A DNA stretch of 52,250 bases from an uncultured Cytophagales bacterium (lineage in GTDB: Bacteria > Bacteroidota > Bacteroidia > Cytophagales > Thermoflexibacteraceae). Shown in pieces: positions 43,588 through 52,250 of the stretch. The stretch's first letter is position 1. Each line of letters starts with the position of its first letter. The translations under genes and the position numbers were made by a program. The stretch is from contig CALHUI010000026.1 of assembly GCA_938039675.1 (NCBI GenBank), forward strand, positions 1 through 52,250, given 5' to 3'. Under the pieces are notes generated by a model. The model saw nothing but the letters and a program-made list of their open reading frames with translations, made no database searches and was not told where the DNA came from.

Positions 43588-45293
43588 ATGAGAAAAATTT
43601 AATACATATCATTAACTACTGCTGTAATTTTTTTGCAGAATTAGGCGTTTGGGCAAGATTTGGTAAACTTGAAAAACGAAAAACCTGTCAGTGTAAGTGG
43701 TTCGTTGGGCGGTTCGTTTGTGGGATATAGTGCAAGTGGTATTGCAGCACGCCGCGACCCTTTTTTTGGCAACTGAACAGTACGCTCAATATCAGTCTTT
43801 ACGGCGTGGATATCCCGCTTTCTGCCACTTTCAGCCAACTCAACCGACGGTTTACGCAGCCTTTTAATCAGTTTGGGTTAAGCCCGCGCTACAAGTCTGT
43901 AACGGTGCATTTGGGCTATCGCAATTTGGAATTTTCACCTTACACGCTTTCGGGCAATGTGTTTCTGGGGGCAGGTGTTCAAGTTACACCCGAAGATTCG
44001 CCCGTGAAGGTTACGGGGCTCTACGGGCGCTTTGTGCGTGCCATTGCACAAGGCGGGGTAGAGGGTATTGTGCGTGGCGTACCCGCCTACGAACGGTGGG
44101 GGCAGGGCGTAAAACTCACGCTCGGCAAACAGGAAAACCGCTCGGCAGATTTGATTTACTTTCAGGCAAAAGATAACGTCAATTCTGTGCCGCTGACTAC
44201 TGCCGAAGAGCTGACACCCGTAGAAAGCGGCATTTTAGGGTTGCAGGTGCGGCAACAACTTACCAAGCGGCTCAACTTTCGGGCTGAATACGCGCTTAGT
44301 GCATTTACTAACGATATCCGACTTGAAAACGACGGCACTAATTTTTCGGGTTTGAAGGGCATGGCTGCCGCGCTGCTTTCGCAAAGGAATTTGAGCACGC
44401 AGGTAAACGCCGCCCTCAATGCCGAAACGACCTATGCGGCAGACAAATATCAATTGCGGTTGCTTTACCGCCGCATAGACCCCGACTATAAAACACTGGG
44501 TTCGGTTTTTCTCAACAACGATTTGGAAGACGTGCAGGCTTCGGTTGGTTGGCGGATGTCGGATAATAAAATCAACATTTCTGCGGGCGGCGGCTTTCAG
44601 CGCAACAATTTGAGCCGTCGGCTTGCCAACGAAATGATGCGCCTTTCGGGTTCGTTTAACATCAGCTATGCGCCTAACGAAAAGCTGAATGTTTCGGCAA
44701 ATTATTCCAATTTCAGTTCGGCAACCAAGGTGTTGCTGGCTGCCACAGACTTCAACAATACGCAAATCAACCCCGATTCGTTGAGTTTGTTGCAAATCAC
44801 CAACAGTGCGGGCATGAGTGCCAACTATAACACGGGCAACGAACGCACCCGCCACGTGCTGATGAGCAACTTCAACTTTCAGGGTGCTAACGATAACGAT
44901 AATTCCAAAACCACCTTCTGGAACTGGTTGAGTTCGTATCAATACACGCTGGTTCCTACCGATTTAAGTTTGGCTCTCTCTTTTAATATCAGTCGTAATA
45001 TCAGCACGGGTTTTGAAAATTTGGTGGCAGGTCCTACGCTGACTGCTGCCAAGGGCTTGCTCAAACGCAAAATGCGCCTGAATGCTTCGGGCAGTTTGCT
45101 GAACTCTTATGCAGCGGGTGAACTTTTGAGCGGCAATTTGAACCTGCGTGCCATGATGAACTATCGCGTAGCAACTTCGCACAATCTGGGGCTGAACGTG
45201 ATTTATTTGAGCCGTGCCTCTAAGCAAGCCAATGGATCCTCTTTCACCGAACTGCGTGCCGGGTTGAATTACAACTACACTTTCGGCTTTTAA
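43588..45293 (+). pseudogene. Disrupted outer-membrane beta-barrel gene
   Basis: The main open part (43806-45293) has no start codon that fits and continues upstream in the -1 frame. Reading from ATG 43588: MRKI, TAA (43600), YISLTTAVIFLQN, TAG (43642), AFGQDLVNLKN, then VSGSLGG to RRDPFF. A seven-T run (43751-43757) then needs one more T to continue as WQLNSTLNISLYGVDIP in the frame of the long part. So there are three lesions: two stops in the signal peptide and one frameshift. The body is beta-rich, with LSPRYKSVTVHLGYRNL and LSGNVFLGAGVQV, ending in YTFGF as outer-membrane barrels do. It is followed by the giant gene in 19 bases. The 263 bases before it (43325-43587) are AT-rich and show nothing else. 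Confidence 0.7.
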
Positions 45294-45312
45294 ACTATTA
45301 TCGTTATACACT

Positions 45313-48300
45313 ATGAGTCGGTTTGTACGGCACAAATTACTGCAACTTTTGTGCATGGTATTTCTGGCAGGGGCAGGGCAACAAACAGCACGGGCACAAA
45401 CCTTTCCGTTTCGGGTCAATCCGATTGTTCAGCCGCCGTATTCTACGCTTTTGAGCGATTATTTGTCGCCCGTAGGCGAAAAATTAGTCGTTAATGTCGC
45501 TTTTAACGACTTTAACGAACCTTCGTGGGAATTTTATTTGCGCGTCAGTATTCAGAGCAGCCGCATGAGTTTGCGCACCCGTCCCGATTTTCGTCCCGCT
45601 GCACCGTTTACCATTGTGCCGGGCACGCCTTTGCGACTGACCGCCGCCGACCTTGCGCAATATTTAGACCTGAACAACATGCAAATAAGCGGCATGAGTG
45701 CCGACGAACTGCGCCGCACTGACCGCCTGCCCGACGGGCTGTACAGCTTCTGTTTTGAGGTGATAGACTACCGCAGCAATCAGGTGCTTTCGCGGGCGGG
45801 CTGCTACGACGCATGGCTGATGACCATTGACGAACCCACGCCGATTTTGCCCCTTTGCGGAACTTCCGTTAAGCCCATAGAGCCGCAAAACGTGCAGTTT
45901 CAATGGCAATTGACCAACGGTACGGCAGCCATTCAGGCAAGCACGGAATATGTGTTGCGGGTTTACGAAGTAACCGACCCGCAAGCCGACCCGCTGTTGG
46001 CAATCAACAACGGTAAAGCCATCCCAATTTTTGAATCCGAACCGATTGCGGGGCGCACTTCTTACAACTACAACATCAGTGCCCCGCCGCTGGAACTTGC
46101 CAAGCGCTACGTTTGGACGGTGCAGGCAACAGACCGCGACGGGCGTAACCTGTTCAAAAACAACGGCATCAGTCAGGTATGTTGGTTTAGGTACGGCTAC
46201 CCCGAAGGCGGTAGAATCGCGTTGCAAAAGCCTGATAATCAGTATTCTTTTGGTAAAAACGACCTGTTGAAATTTGCTTGGTCGCTGCCCGATAATCTGG
46301 TGGCGGGGCAGGCAGTGCGCTACAAGTTCCGCGCCGTAGAGCTGATGCCCGGGCAGAACGCCGCAAGTGCCGTAGCAGGCAATCCTGCATGGTTTGAAGA
46401 GGAAACCGCCGAAGTGCCTGCCATAGGCAGCAGTTGGGAATACATCCTGCGCGGGCAGCGACCCGAATCGGGTAAAGCCTACGCATGGCACGTGCTGGCA
46501 TACAGCGGCGAACAGGAAATTGCCAAAAGTAACGTGCTGATTTTCAACGGGCCGCCTGTTGTGGAAAAGTTCTTGGCAGGCAAGCACGAAGTTACTGTCA
46601 TCAGCACGTCCAATGCTGATTTGAGCAAACTTTCGGGGCGCGGCAGCATCAAAATCAACGCAGCGGGCGATTCGGAAGAGTTTGATTTTAAGGACATTAA
46701 GTTAGAGAACATCGCGGGGCGCATGGTATTGGCAAGTGGCGAAATCGTGCATCCGCTCAAATGGGAACGCATGGAACTCGCCCCCGCGCTGCCCGAAAAC
46801 GGCGCAGCCTATTTCTATCCGCAAAACCTGATTCTTACCAAAGACTTTTTGCAAATAGAAGGCGAAACCAAATGGCCTCTGCCGCACCCCGTTACAAGCG
46901 GCAAAGCGGCGGAAGTGCTGTTTGCCAAGGCGCGCTTCGGCTACGACGATTTTAAACTTTTGGGCAGTACGGCTGCGGTAGAAAACAACCGCTTTGAGTT
47001 GGCAGAGCCTTACCGTTTCCGCCTGAACTTAGCCGTTTCATCCCGCATTATTATCAACCAAGACAACCGCTATGAGTTGCAAATGGACGGCGATTTGCTG
47101 CTGCCCGAAAACAAGTTCAAAGCACCGACCGATGAGTCGCTGATGGTGCGCTTTGTGCAAGCCGCCCAACTGTTCTACTTGGAAAACAACCTGACCTTTG
47201 ACCGTCCGCTGGCAGCCGTTCCGGGTACGCTGATACAGTTGTTGCCCCAAAAATTTGCAGTGGATTTGTCCGAAGAAAAATCGGCGGGCATCCATGCCGA
47301 CAATCCTGCATGGAAAGGCATTTACTTGGAAAGTTACCGCCTGCAAATTCCGCAAAAGTTTGACGGCAGCAATCAGTTCTATTTCACCCGCGCTTGGGAA
47401 ACAGACCTGCAATCGTTGCCCGAAAGCCATGCCTTCCTAACGGGCGGCGGGCTGACGCTGCGCTTCCAACGGGATTTCAACAACGAACTGCCCGCGCTGT
47501 TCAACACCTTTGGCGGCAACCTGCGCGGCTTACAACTCAACGTTGAAGACAACGTGCTGACCAAGAGCACTTTGCGCGGCTTTATCCGCATTCCGTTGCT
47601 GGCAGGCGACCAAGAGTTGAACTATATTGCCGACATCACTTCGCAAGGCATCCAGCCCGGACGCATGGAAGAAGACCTGACGGGGCGTTACTTTGCCTTT
47701 AACCCCGACGGCGGCGACCAGCGCGTGGAAATGCAGATTGCCCGCGCTGCCTTTGCCAATAACGAACGCTTAGAACTTACTTTAGATGCCGAATGGCGCA
47801 GTTTGGAACTGACCATGCCCGGATTGCAGTATTTGCGCCTTTGGGGCGACGGGCGAATTGGCTTCGGCATTCCCAACGGGCAGGTGGCACTTACCAATCA
47901 AGTCAAGGGCAAATTGCCTTCGGGCAACGAAATCCGCGTTACGCACGTGATGGCGGCAAACTTGGCGGGTCAATACGCCTTCGGTGTGCGTGCCGAAATT
48001 GTCATGATGGCAAATGCGACGGGCAAAGAAGGCGTTCCGACCGCCGACTTTATCAGCGCGATGGATTTTAAAGAGATGTTAGCCCGCGCCAATACAGGCA
48101 TTTCCGACAGCGACCGCGAAAGGGCGCGGGAAATTCCGCCGCACACATCGGGTATGCCGCCCGACAGATTAGACCCCCGACCCACCGCAGGCATTAGCGG
48201 CAACAGTGCTTCCGTGCCTGCCGTTTTCAGGGGCGGCATGTTCAAACAAACCGATGCGGACGGCAAAATTGTGATGGATTCCATGTACCTGCGCGTTGCC

Positions 48301-50046
48301 GTACCGCTGCTGTTTTCCATGGAAGGTATGTTAAAACTCTACTACGGGCATCAGATATACGGCGATGCCTTTATGGGCGCATTAGACGGCAAAATGGAAC
48401 TGCCTTTCGCCATTCAACTCTACGGTTTGGCAATAGCGGGTGCAAAGGATAAATATCCATTCGGGCTGATTCAGTTCGGGGCTGCCGTTGGCGGAAAGTT
48501 GGAATCCCGCGCTGCCGTTGCCCCGCTGATGGATGCAGCTTTGGCAGACTTCCAACGCGAAAGTGCCATTGCCGAACAATTAGAGGAAAAGTACGGCGTG
48601 CCGCTTTCCTCTGAGGACATTAAACAACTCATGCAAAAAGAGTTGGAAGAAATTCTTGCCCGCAAAGTCAAAACCGACGATGAGCTGATTTTCATTAAAC
48701 GGATGGACGACCGCAGCGGCACATTGGAAAAACGCCTGACCGAACATGAGCAACGACGGCTTGCCTTGCTGTGGACAAATTTGGTCAAAACTTCCGACGA
48801 CATAGCCCTGCGCGGTGAGTTGGAACTTACCGTAAAAGCCTATTTGAAAGCCAAAGCGGGGGCAGCAGCGAAGGCAGTAGGCAATGTAGCTCTGGAAGGC
48901 GCAAAGTGGGTGGCGGGAAAAATCTATTTCAAAGTAACGGGCAATCAGTTGTTCCCTGTAAAGCCTTCACCCAAGGGCAACTCTTTGTTTGACGCGGGGC
49001 AGAACGTTGCCAATGCAGCCAAAAATGCGGGCAACAACGCCAACGGGGGCAAATCTACCAAAGCCAAAGTGATGGAAATGCTTTCCAAAGGCATTCCCGT
49101 TGTGCCGAAGGTGTTGTTCCTCACAGGCATGGAAGGCGTGTTCTACTTCGGCATGAAGCGCAGCAGCTTTGAAGATATCAGCGAAGACATCAGTATGCAC
49201 AGCCTGACCTTCGTTCCCGACCCCGACAATTGGTTTGGCATGATGTTGCGGGCGCAATTTTCCGATATGCCCACATCGGGTATGATTGCGCAGTTTGGCG
49301 GCATGATAGAGCTTTCGCTCAACGGCGGCAGGTTTGACCGCCCCGTTTCCGGCGACTCGCGTTTGGGCTACATCATCGGCATGAAGATATTCGGCAAGGT
49401 GGGCAATGTCGGCTTGCCGGGCATGTTTACCTACTCTGTGGCAGCCATTGACGGAAAAGCCGTAATTTCCATTCCCGATACGCGGATACGATTGGAAGCC
49501 AACGCCATGTTTAATGCCCCCGTTATTTGCGGACAAAACAATTTTGCCATTGACCTCAGCCCACGGCACGTGCGGCTCAACATAGGCAGCCGCGAACGAC
49601 CCGCCTACATGATGCCCATGTGTTTGGGTGTTGCCATGACAGGCTTTTTGGACATCAACGAAAAAGAATTTGAAGTAGGTGCCGGTTTCAAAGCGGGTAT
49701 AGACTTGCAACTGCCGTGGATAGGTATTCGCGAAGTGGCAGCTATTCGCCCGTACCTTTCCGCCTATTTGCAGGCGATGGCAAGTACCAAAGTGATTTTC
49801 CAACCCGAACTTGGACTGGATAATGTTCGGTTGAGTGCAACGGCGCGCGCAGCGGTAGGCTTAGAGTGGGAACTTGTTGTGGTGGGCAAAGGCAATTTGC
49901 GATTGGTGGATGTCATTTTCCAAGGCGATTTGATAGCCCGCTTCAAGAATGAAATTTCCGTCAGCGGCAAACTGCGCGGCAAAGTGCACGTAGTAGGCAT
50001 TGACTTTGACATTGAGACCCAACAGTTCACCCATAAAATCCAATAG
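45313..50046 (+). CDS. Giant exported protein, family unrecognised
   Basis: A 1577-residue protein. Signal peptide 1-29 (cleavage near TARAQ). Residues 30-175 are beta-rich and open PFRVNPIVQPPYSTLLSDYL; two Fn3-like domains follow (about 178-297 and 298-412, with FQWQLTNG, RYVWTVQATDRDG and KFAWSLPDN). Residues 415-910 are an almost continuous beta region. A low-complexity linker rich in Pro, Asp and Arg lies at about 912-965. An amphipathic helical insertion (about 1065-1190, EDIKQLMQKELEEIL) and a Gly/Asn/Ala linker (about 1215-1250) precede a beta-rich C-terminus. No T9SS tail, lipobox or enzyme motif is seen. Similar long proteins occur in Bacteroidota, but I know of no function. Its 5' neighbour is a damaged barrel gene and its 3' neighbour an Fn3 protein. 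Confidence 0.75.
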   Translation: MSRFVRHKLLQLLCMVFLAGAGQQTARAQTFPFRVNPIVQPPYSTLLSDYLSPVGEKLVVNVAFNDFNEPSWEFYLRVSIQSSRMSLRTRPDFRPAAPFTIVPGTPLRLTAADLAQYLDLNNMQISGMSADELRRTDRLPDGLYSFCFEVIDYRSNQVLSRAGCYDAWLMTIDEPTPILPLCGTSVKPIEPQNVQFQWQLTNGTAAIQASTEYVLRVYEVTDPQADPLLAINNGKAIPIFESEPIAGRTSYNYNISAPPLELAKRYVWTVQATDRDGRNLFKNNGISQVCWFRYGYPEGGRIALQKPDNQYSFGKNDLLKFAWSLPDNLVAGQAVRYKFRAVELMPGQNAASAVAGNPAWFEEETAEVPAIGSSWEYILRGQRPESGKAYAWHVLAYSGEQEIAKSNVLIFNGPPVVEKFLAGKHEVTVISTSNADLSKLSGRGSIKINAAGDSEEFDFKDIKLENIAGRMVLASGEIVHPLKWERMELAPALPENGAAYFYPQNLILTKDFLQIEGETKWPLPHPVTSGKAAEVLFAKARFGYDDFKLLGSTAAVENNRFELAEPYRFRLNLAVSSRIIINQDNRYELQMDGDLLLPENKFKAPTDESLMVRFVQAAQLFYLENNLTFDRPLAAVPGTLIQLLPQKFAVDLSEEKSAGIHADNPAWKGIYLESYRLQIPQKFDGSNQFYFTRAWETDLQSLPESHAFLTGGGLTLRFQRDFNNELPALFNTFGGNLRGLQLNVEDNVLTKSTLRGFIRIPLLAGDQELNYIADITSQGIQPGRMEEDLTGRYFAFNPDGGDQRVEMQIARAAFANNERLELTLDAEWRSLELTMPGLQYLRLWGDGRIGFGIPNGQVALTNQVKGKLPSGNEIRVTHVMAANLAGQYAFGVRAEIVMMANATGKEGVPTADFISAMDFKEMLARANTGISDSDRERAREIPPHTSGMPPDRLDPRPTAGISGNSASVPAVFRGGMFKQTDADGKIVMDSMYLRVAVPLLFSMEGMLKLYYGHQIYGDAFMGALDGKMELPFAIQLYGLAIAGAKDKYPFGLIQFGAAVGGKLESRAAVAPLMDAALADFQRESAIAEQLEEKYGVPLSSEDIKQLMQKELEEILARKVKTDDELIFIKRMDDRSGTLEKRLTEHEQRRLALLWTNLVKTSDDIALRGELELTVKAYLKAKAGAAAKAVGNVALEGAKWVAGKIYFKVTGNQLFPVKPSPKGNSLFDAGQNVANAAKNAGNNANGGKSTKAKVMEMLSKGIPVVPKVLFLTGMEGVFYFGMKRSSFEDISEDISMHSLTFVPDPDNWFGMMLRAQFSDMPTSGMIAQFGGMIELSLNGGRFDRPVSGDSRLGYIIGMKIFGKVGNVGLPGMFTYSVAAIDGKAVISIPDTRIRLEANAMFNAPVICGQNNFAIDLSPRHVRLNIGSRERPAYMMPMCLGVAMTGFLDINEKEFEVGAGFKAGIDLQLPWIGIREVAAIRPYLSAYLQAMASTKVIFQPELGLDNVRLSATARAAVGLEWELVVVGKGNLRLVDVIFQGDLIARFKNEISVSGKLRGKVHVVGIDFDIETQQFTHKIQ

Positions 50047-50051
50047 CCGCC

Positions 50052-52022
50052 GTGAAAGCCAAAATCTTTTCCGTTTGCCTGTGGCTCATGACGGTTGCGA
50101 GCGTAAGTTTCGCACAAGATAACCGCGTGATTGCCACCCCTGCCCAAGGCGGCATGATTGTTCGCTGGTTTCCGCGTGCGGTGTATGTTGCCGAAGGGGT
50201 GAACGTGTTTCGCAGCCCTGCGGGGCGCAACCAATGGGAAAAACTGACGACAAAACCCGTTAAAAAAGGCGATGTGCCTTTGCCCCAAGAAGCCCTTGAC
50301 CGCAATTCCGCGCTGTCATCTTACCGCGAATTAGCCGATAAACTCAGCGCCGACGATTTAGCCACGCTGGCAGGCGCATTCATCACGATTCAATCGGTAT
50401 TAAGCCCCGATTTTGCCCGCTATCTGGGCAATTGGTACACCGACGCAACCGCCGTTGCGGGGCAGAGCTATGAGTACCGCATCATCAGCGCATCGGGCAA
50501 GGTGCTCAACACGTCGCCCGCCGTAACCATGGGCGAGGAAGTGTTGGAAGCCCCGCCCGTTGGCATTGTCCATCTTTTGACCGACAGAATTTTTCAGTTG
50601 GGATGGAAAGCCGAACCTTCCCGATTTTTGGCAGTGAACGTCTATCGCACATCGGTTGCCGAAGGGCGCAAAAAACTCAACGAATTGCCGCTGATGAGCA
50701 GCTTGGACGATTTGCAAAAACAGGGTTTTCTTTATGCCGATACGACCCTGCAATACGGCGTAAGTTATGCCTATGAGGTAGTGGGCATAGACCTTTTCGG
50801 CAGGGAAACGCAGCCTTCCGCCGCGGTGGAAGTGCGTGCCGAAGACCGCATACCGCCCGTTCCGGCAGGTGCGCTGGCTTCGCAGGCAGACCCGAAGAGC
50901 GGCAAAATCGCCCTTCGCTGGCAATCATCGCCTTCGTCCGATGTGGCAGGTTACGACATCTACCGCCGTGGGCGTAAAGAGCAAACGGGCTTCCGAAAAA
51001 TCAACAACAGCCTGCAACAGCCCCGCGATACGGTTTTTGTAGATGAACCGCCCGCTGCTGATGTGTGGTTCTACAAGGTAGCAACCTTTGACCGCGCAGG
51101 CAACCGCAGCGATTCGGATACAACCTTTGCCATTTTGCCTGACAAAGAGCCGCCCGCATCCCCGCAAGGCTTAACGCTGGAAGCCCGAAGCGGTGAAATG
51201 CACCTCAAATGGAAAGCCAACACCGAACCCGACTTGCTGGGCTATCGGCTCTATCGCACCATAGACGAAAACCGCCCCGAATCGTTCGCATTGATTCACA
51301 ACGACGTGCTCACCGCCACAAACTATGTGGACAAACTGCCTGCTGCTGCCCGCAACAAGTTCATTTACCGATTGGTAGCCTTAGATTCTTCGGGCAATGA
51401 AAGCAGAGGTTCGCAGGCAGCCGAGGGCACAATGCCCGACGTGGTAGCCCCCGAACAACCCGCACTTCTTGCCCTGACCGTCAATGCCGATAAAAGCCTT
51501 ACCCTTAGTTGGCTTGCCAATGCGGAAAGCGATTTGAAAGGTTATCAACTCTTCCGCGCTGTTGATTCGGCGGGTTTTGTGCCTTTGGGCGCGATGCTGC
51601 CCCCCGCGCAAACCGCTTTTACCGATAAGGGCTTGCAGGAAGGCAAACTTTACCGCTATACGCTCACTGCCACAGACAGCAGCGGTAACACTTCCCCGCA
51701 GGCGCGACCGCTTGCCGCATCGCTAACGGCAAATACCAACCCCGAAGCACTGAAAGCAGTCGGCTTGACCGCCGCCTACGACAAGCGCAACAAGCAATTG
51801 CAATTGAGTTGGAACAAACCCAAAGAACCGACCTTGCAAGGGTTCGTTGTCTATCGCAAACAGGAAAATACCCCTTGGCGACCCGTCAGCGGAATGCTCA
51901 CCGAACCGAAATTTTCCGATGCGGACGCAAAGCACGGACAAACTTATCACTACCAAGTGCGCACCTATGCTAACGGCGCAGTTGCACATTCTCAACCCCT
52001 CAAAACCACCATCAACGAATAA
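50052..52022 (+). CDS. Secreted protein with about six Fn3 domains
   Basis: A 656-residue protein. Signal peptide 1-22 (SVSFAQ). Then about six fibronectin type III-like domains, each with the strand pattern ending in W or LSW (IALRWQSSPSSDVAGYDIYRRG, MHLKWKANTEPDLLGYRLYR, LTLSWLANAESDLKGYQLFR, LQLSWNKPKEPTLQGFVVYR, each shortened here to its core). The first domain has a long insertion. No catalytic motif, anchor or sorting tail is visible, so it may be periplasmic or held at the surface by a partner. The start is GTG 50052, 5 bases after the giant gene; no ATG precedes the signal peptide. The two genes are surely co-transcribed. Confidence 0.8.
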   Translation: MKAKIFSVCLWLMTVASVSFAQDNRVIATPAQGGMIVRWFPRAVYVAEGVNVFRSPAGRNQWEKLTTKPVKKGDVPLPQEALDRNSALSSYRELADKLSADDLATLAGAFITIQSVLSPDFARYLGNWYTDATAVAGQSYEYRIISASGKVLNTSPAVTMGEEVLEAPPVGIVHLLTDRIFQLGWKAEPSRFLAVNVYRTSVAEGRKKLNELPLMSSLDDLQKQGFLYADTTLQYGVSYAYEVVGIDLFGRETQPSAAVEVRAEDRIPPVPAGALASQADPKSGKIALRWQSSPSSDVAGYDIYRRGRKEQTGFRKINNSLQQPRDTVFVDEPPAADVWFYKVATFDRAGNRSDSDTTFAILPDKEPPASPQGLTLEARSGEMHLKWKANTEPDLLGYRLYRTIDENRPESFALIHNDVLTATNYVDKLPAAARNKFIYRLVALDSSGNESRGSQAAEGTMPDVVAPEQPALLALTVNADKSLTLSWLANAESDLKGYQLFRAVDSAGFVPLGAMLPPAQTAFTDKGLQEGKLYRYTLTATDSSGNTSPQARPLAASLTANTNPEALKAVGLTAAYDKRNKQLQLSWNKPKEPTLQGFVVYRKQENTPWRPVSGMLTEPKFSDADAKHGQTYHYQVRTYANGAVAHSQPLKTTINE

Positions 52023-52040
52023 AAACCCATAAAAAGCCGT

Positions 52041-52250
52041 ATGAAACGATTCAGCATTTTCTTGATTGCAATTGCCCTGCTGTCTGTTCAGGCACGGGCA
52101 CAAAACGTAGGTATCGGCACTGCCACGCCCGATAACTCTGCCATGTTAGATGTTACCGCTGCCGACCGCGGACTGTTAGTACCCCGCTTACCCGACCACA
52201 ATGTAATTGCCGCGCCTGCCAACGGTTTGTTGGTTTTCAATACAACGCTG
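52041..52250 (+). CDS. VGIGT-type secreted protein (partial, 5' end)
   Basis: Seventy codons are inside the window. It has a signal peptide ending ARAQ and then NVGIGTATPDNSAMLDV, DRGLLVPRL and PANGLLVFN, a start common to Bacteroidota secreted proteins, often with tail-fibre-like or peptidase S74-type C-termini. The rest lies beyond the window, so its end cannot be told. It begins 18 bases after the Fn3 gene and belongs to the same run of genes. Confidence 0.8.
   Translation, partial: MKRFSIFLIAIALLSVQARAQNVGIGTATPDNSAMLDVTAADRGLLVPRLPDHNVIAAPANGLLVFNTTL

Noticed and set aside
44235-44942. Long reverse-strand frame inside the barrel gene
   Set aside because: It is a shadow of GC-rich coding sequence on the other strand, with no family features. 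The same holds for the reverse frames at 45664-46587 and 48967-49803.

Overview
The window looks like chromosomal DNA from a member of the Bacteroidota, probably a Cytophagales-type bacterium. The phylum rests on several independent signs. There is a type IX secretion C-terminal tail at the left edge. At least seven promoters match the Bacteroidota pattern TTG-N19-21-TAnnTTTG. There is a TPP-riboswitch-controlled TonB-dependent receptor, a six-repeat ribosomal protein S1, a mevalonate operon with a GYDIA-type GHMP kinase, and long Bacteroidota-style surface proteins. The order-level call is inference. I see no tRNA or rRNA genes, CRISPR array, insertion sequence or prophage.

Layout. 1-4.5 kb: end of a T9SS cargo protein, a ViaA-like VWA protein, phosphofructokinase and a SpoIIE-type phosphatase. 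4.5-7.7 kb (minus): DUF4340 protein, then dnaN - low-molecular-weight phosphatase - DinB as a tight operon. 7.7-10.3 kb: promoter, TPP riboswitch and a thiamine-type TonB receptor. 10.5-14 kb: a peroxiredoxin-like protein, a signal peptidase I homologue that lacks both catalytic residues (minus), and rpsP-rimM-trmD. 14-17.6 kb: ferritin, a beta-propeller-like lipoprotein, YtxJ and SerRS. 17.8-25.5 kb: HMG-CoA lyase (minus), acyl-CoA reductase, then isopentenyl-diphosphate isomerase, HMG-CoA reductase, GYDIA kinase, diphosphomevalonate decarboxylase and mevalonate kinase, most of the route from HMG-CoA to the C5 isoprenoid units.

25.5-35 kb: ChaN, a sugar isomerase-like protein, a TrpG/PabA amidotransferase, a DnaJ-TPR membrane protein, a translationally coupled type III polyketide synthase and methyltransferase, a SPOR lipoprotein, an aldo/keto reductase, TadA and an alpha-oxoamine synthase probably used for sphingolipid or sulfonolipid bases. 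35-41.6 kb: a broken Gfo/Idh/MocA remnant, enolase, a thioredoxin-like protein, ribosomal protein S1 with a possible structured leader, a small secreted protein, YnfA, and a TlpA-NosL pair. 41.6-43.3 kb: a MscS channel.

43.6-52.25 kb is the least explained part. It holds a damaged outer-membrane beta-barrel gene, a 1577-residue exported protein, a six-Fn3 secreted protein and the start of a VGIGT-type secreted protein, all on one strand and nearly contiguous. This is my best candidate for an undescribed surface system. The catalytically dead signal peptidase homologue is the clearest single-gene anomaly.
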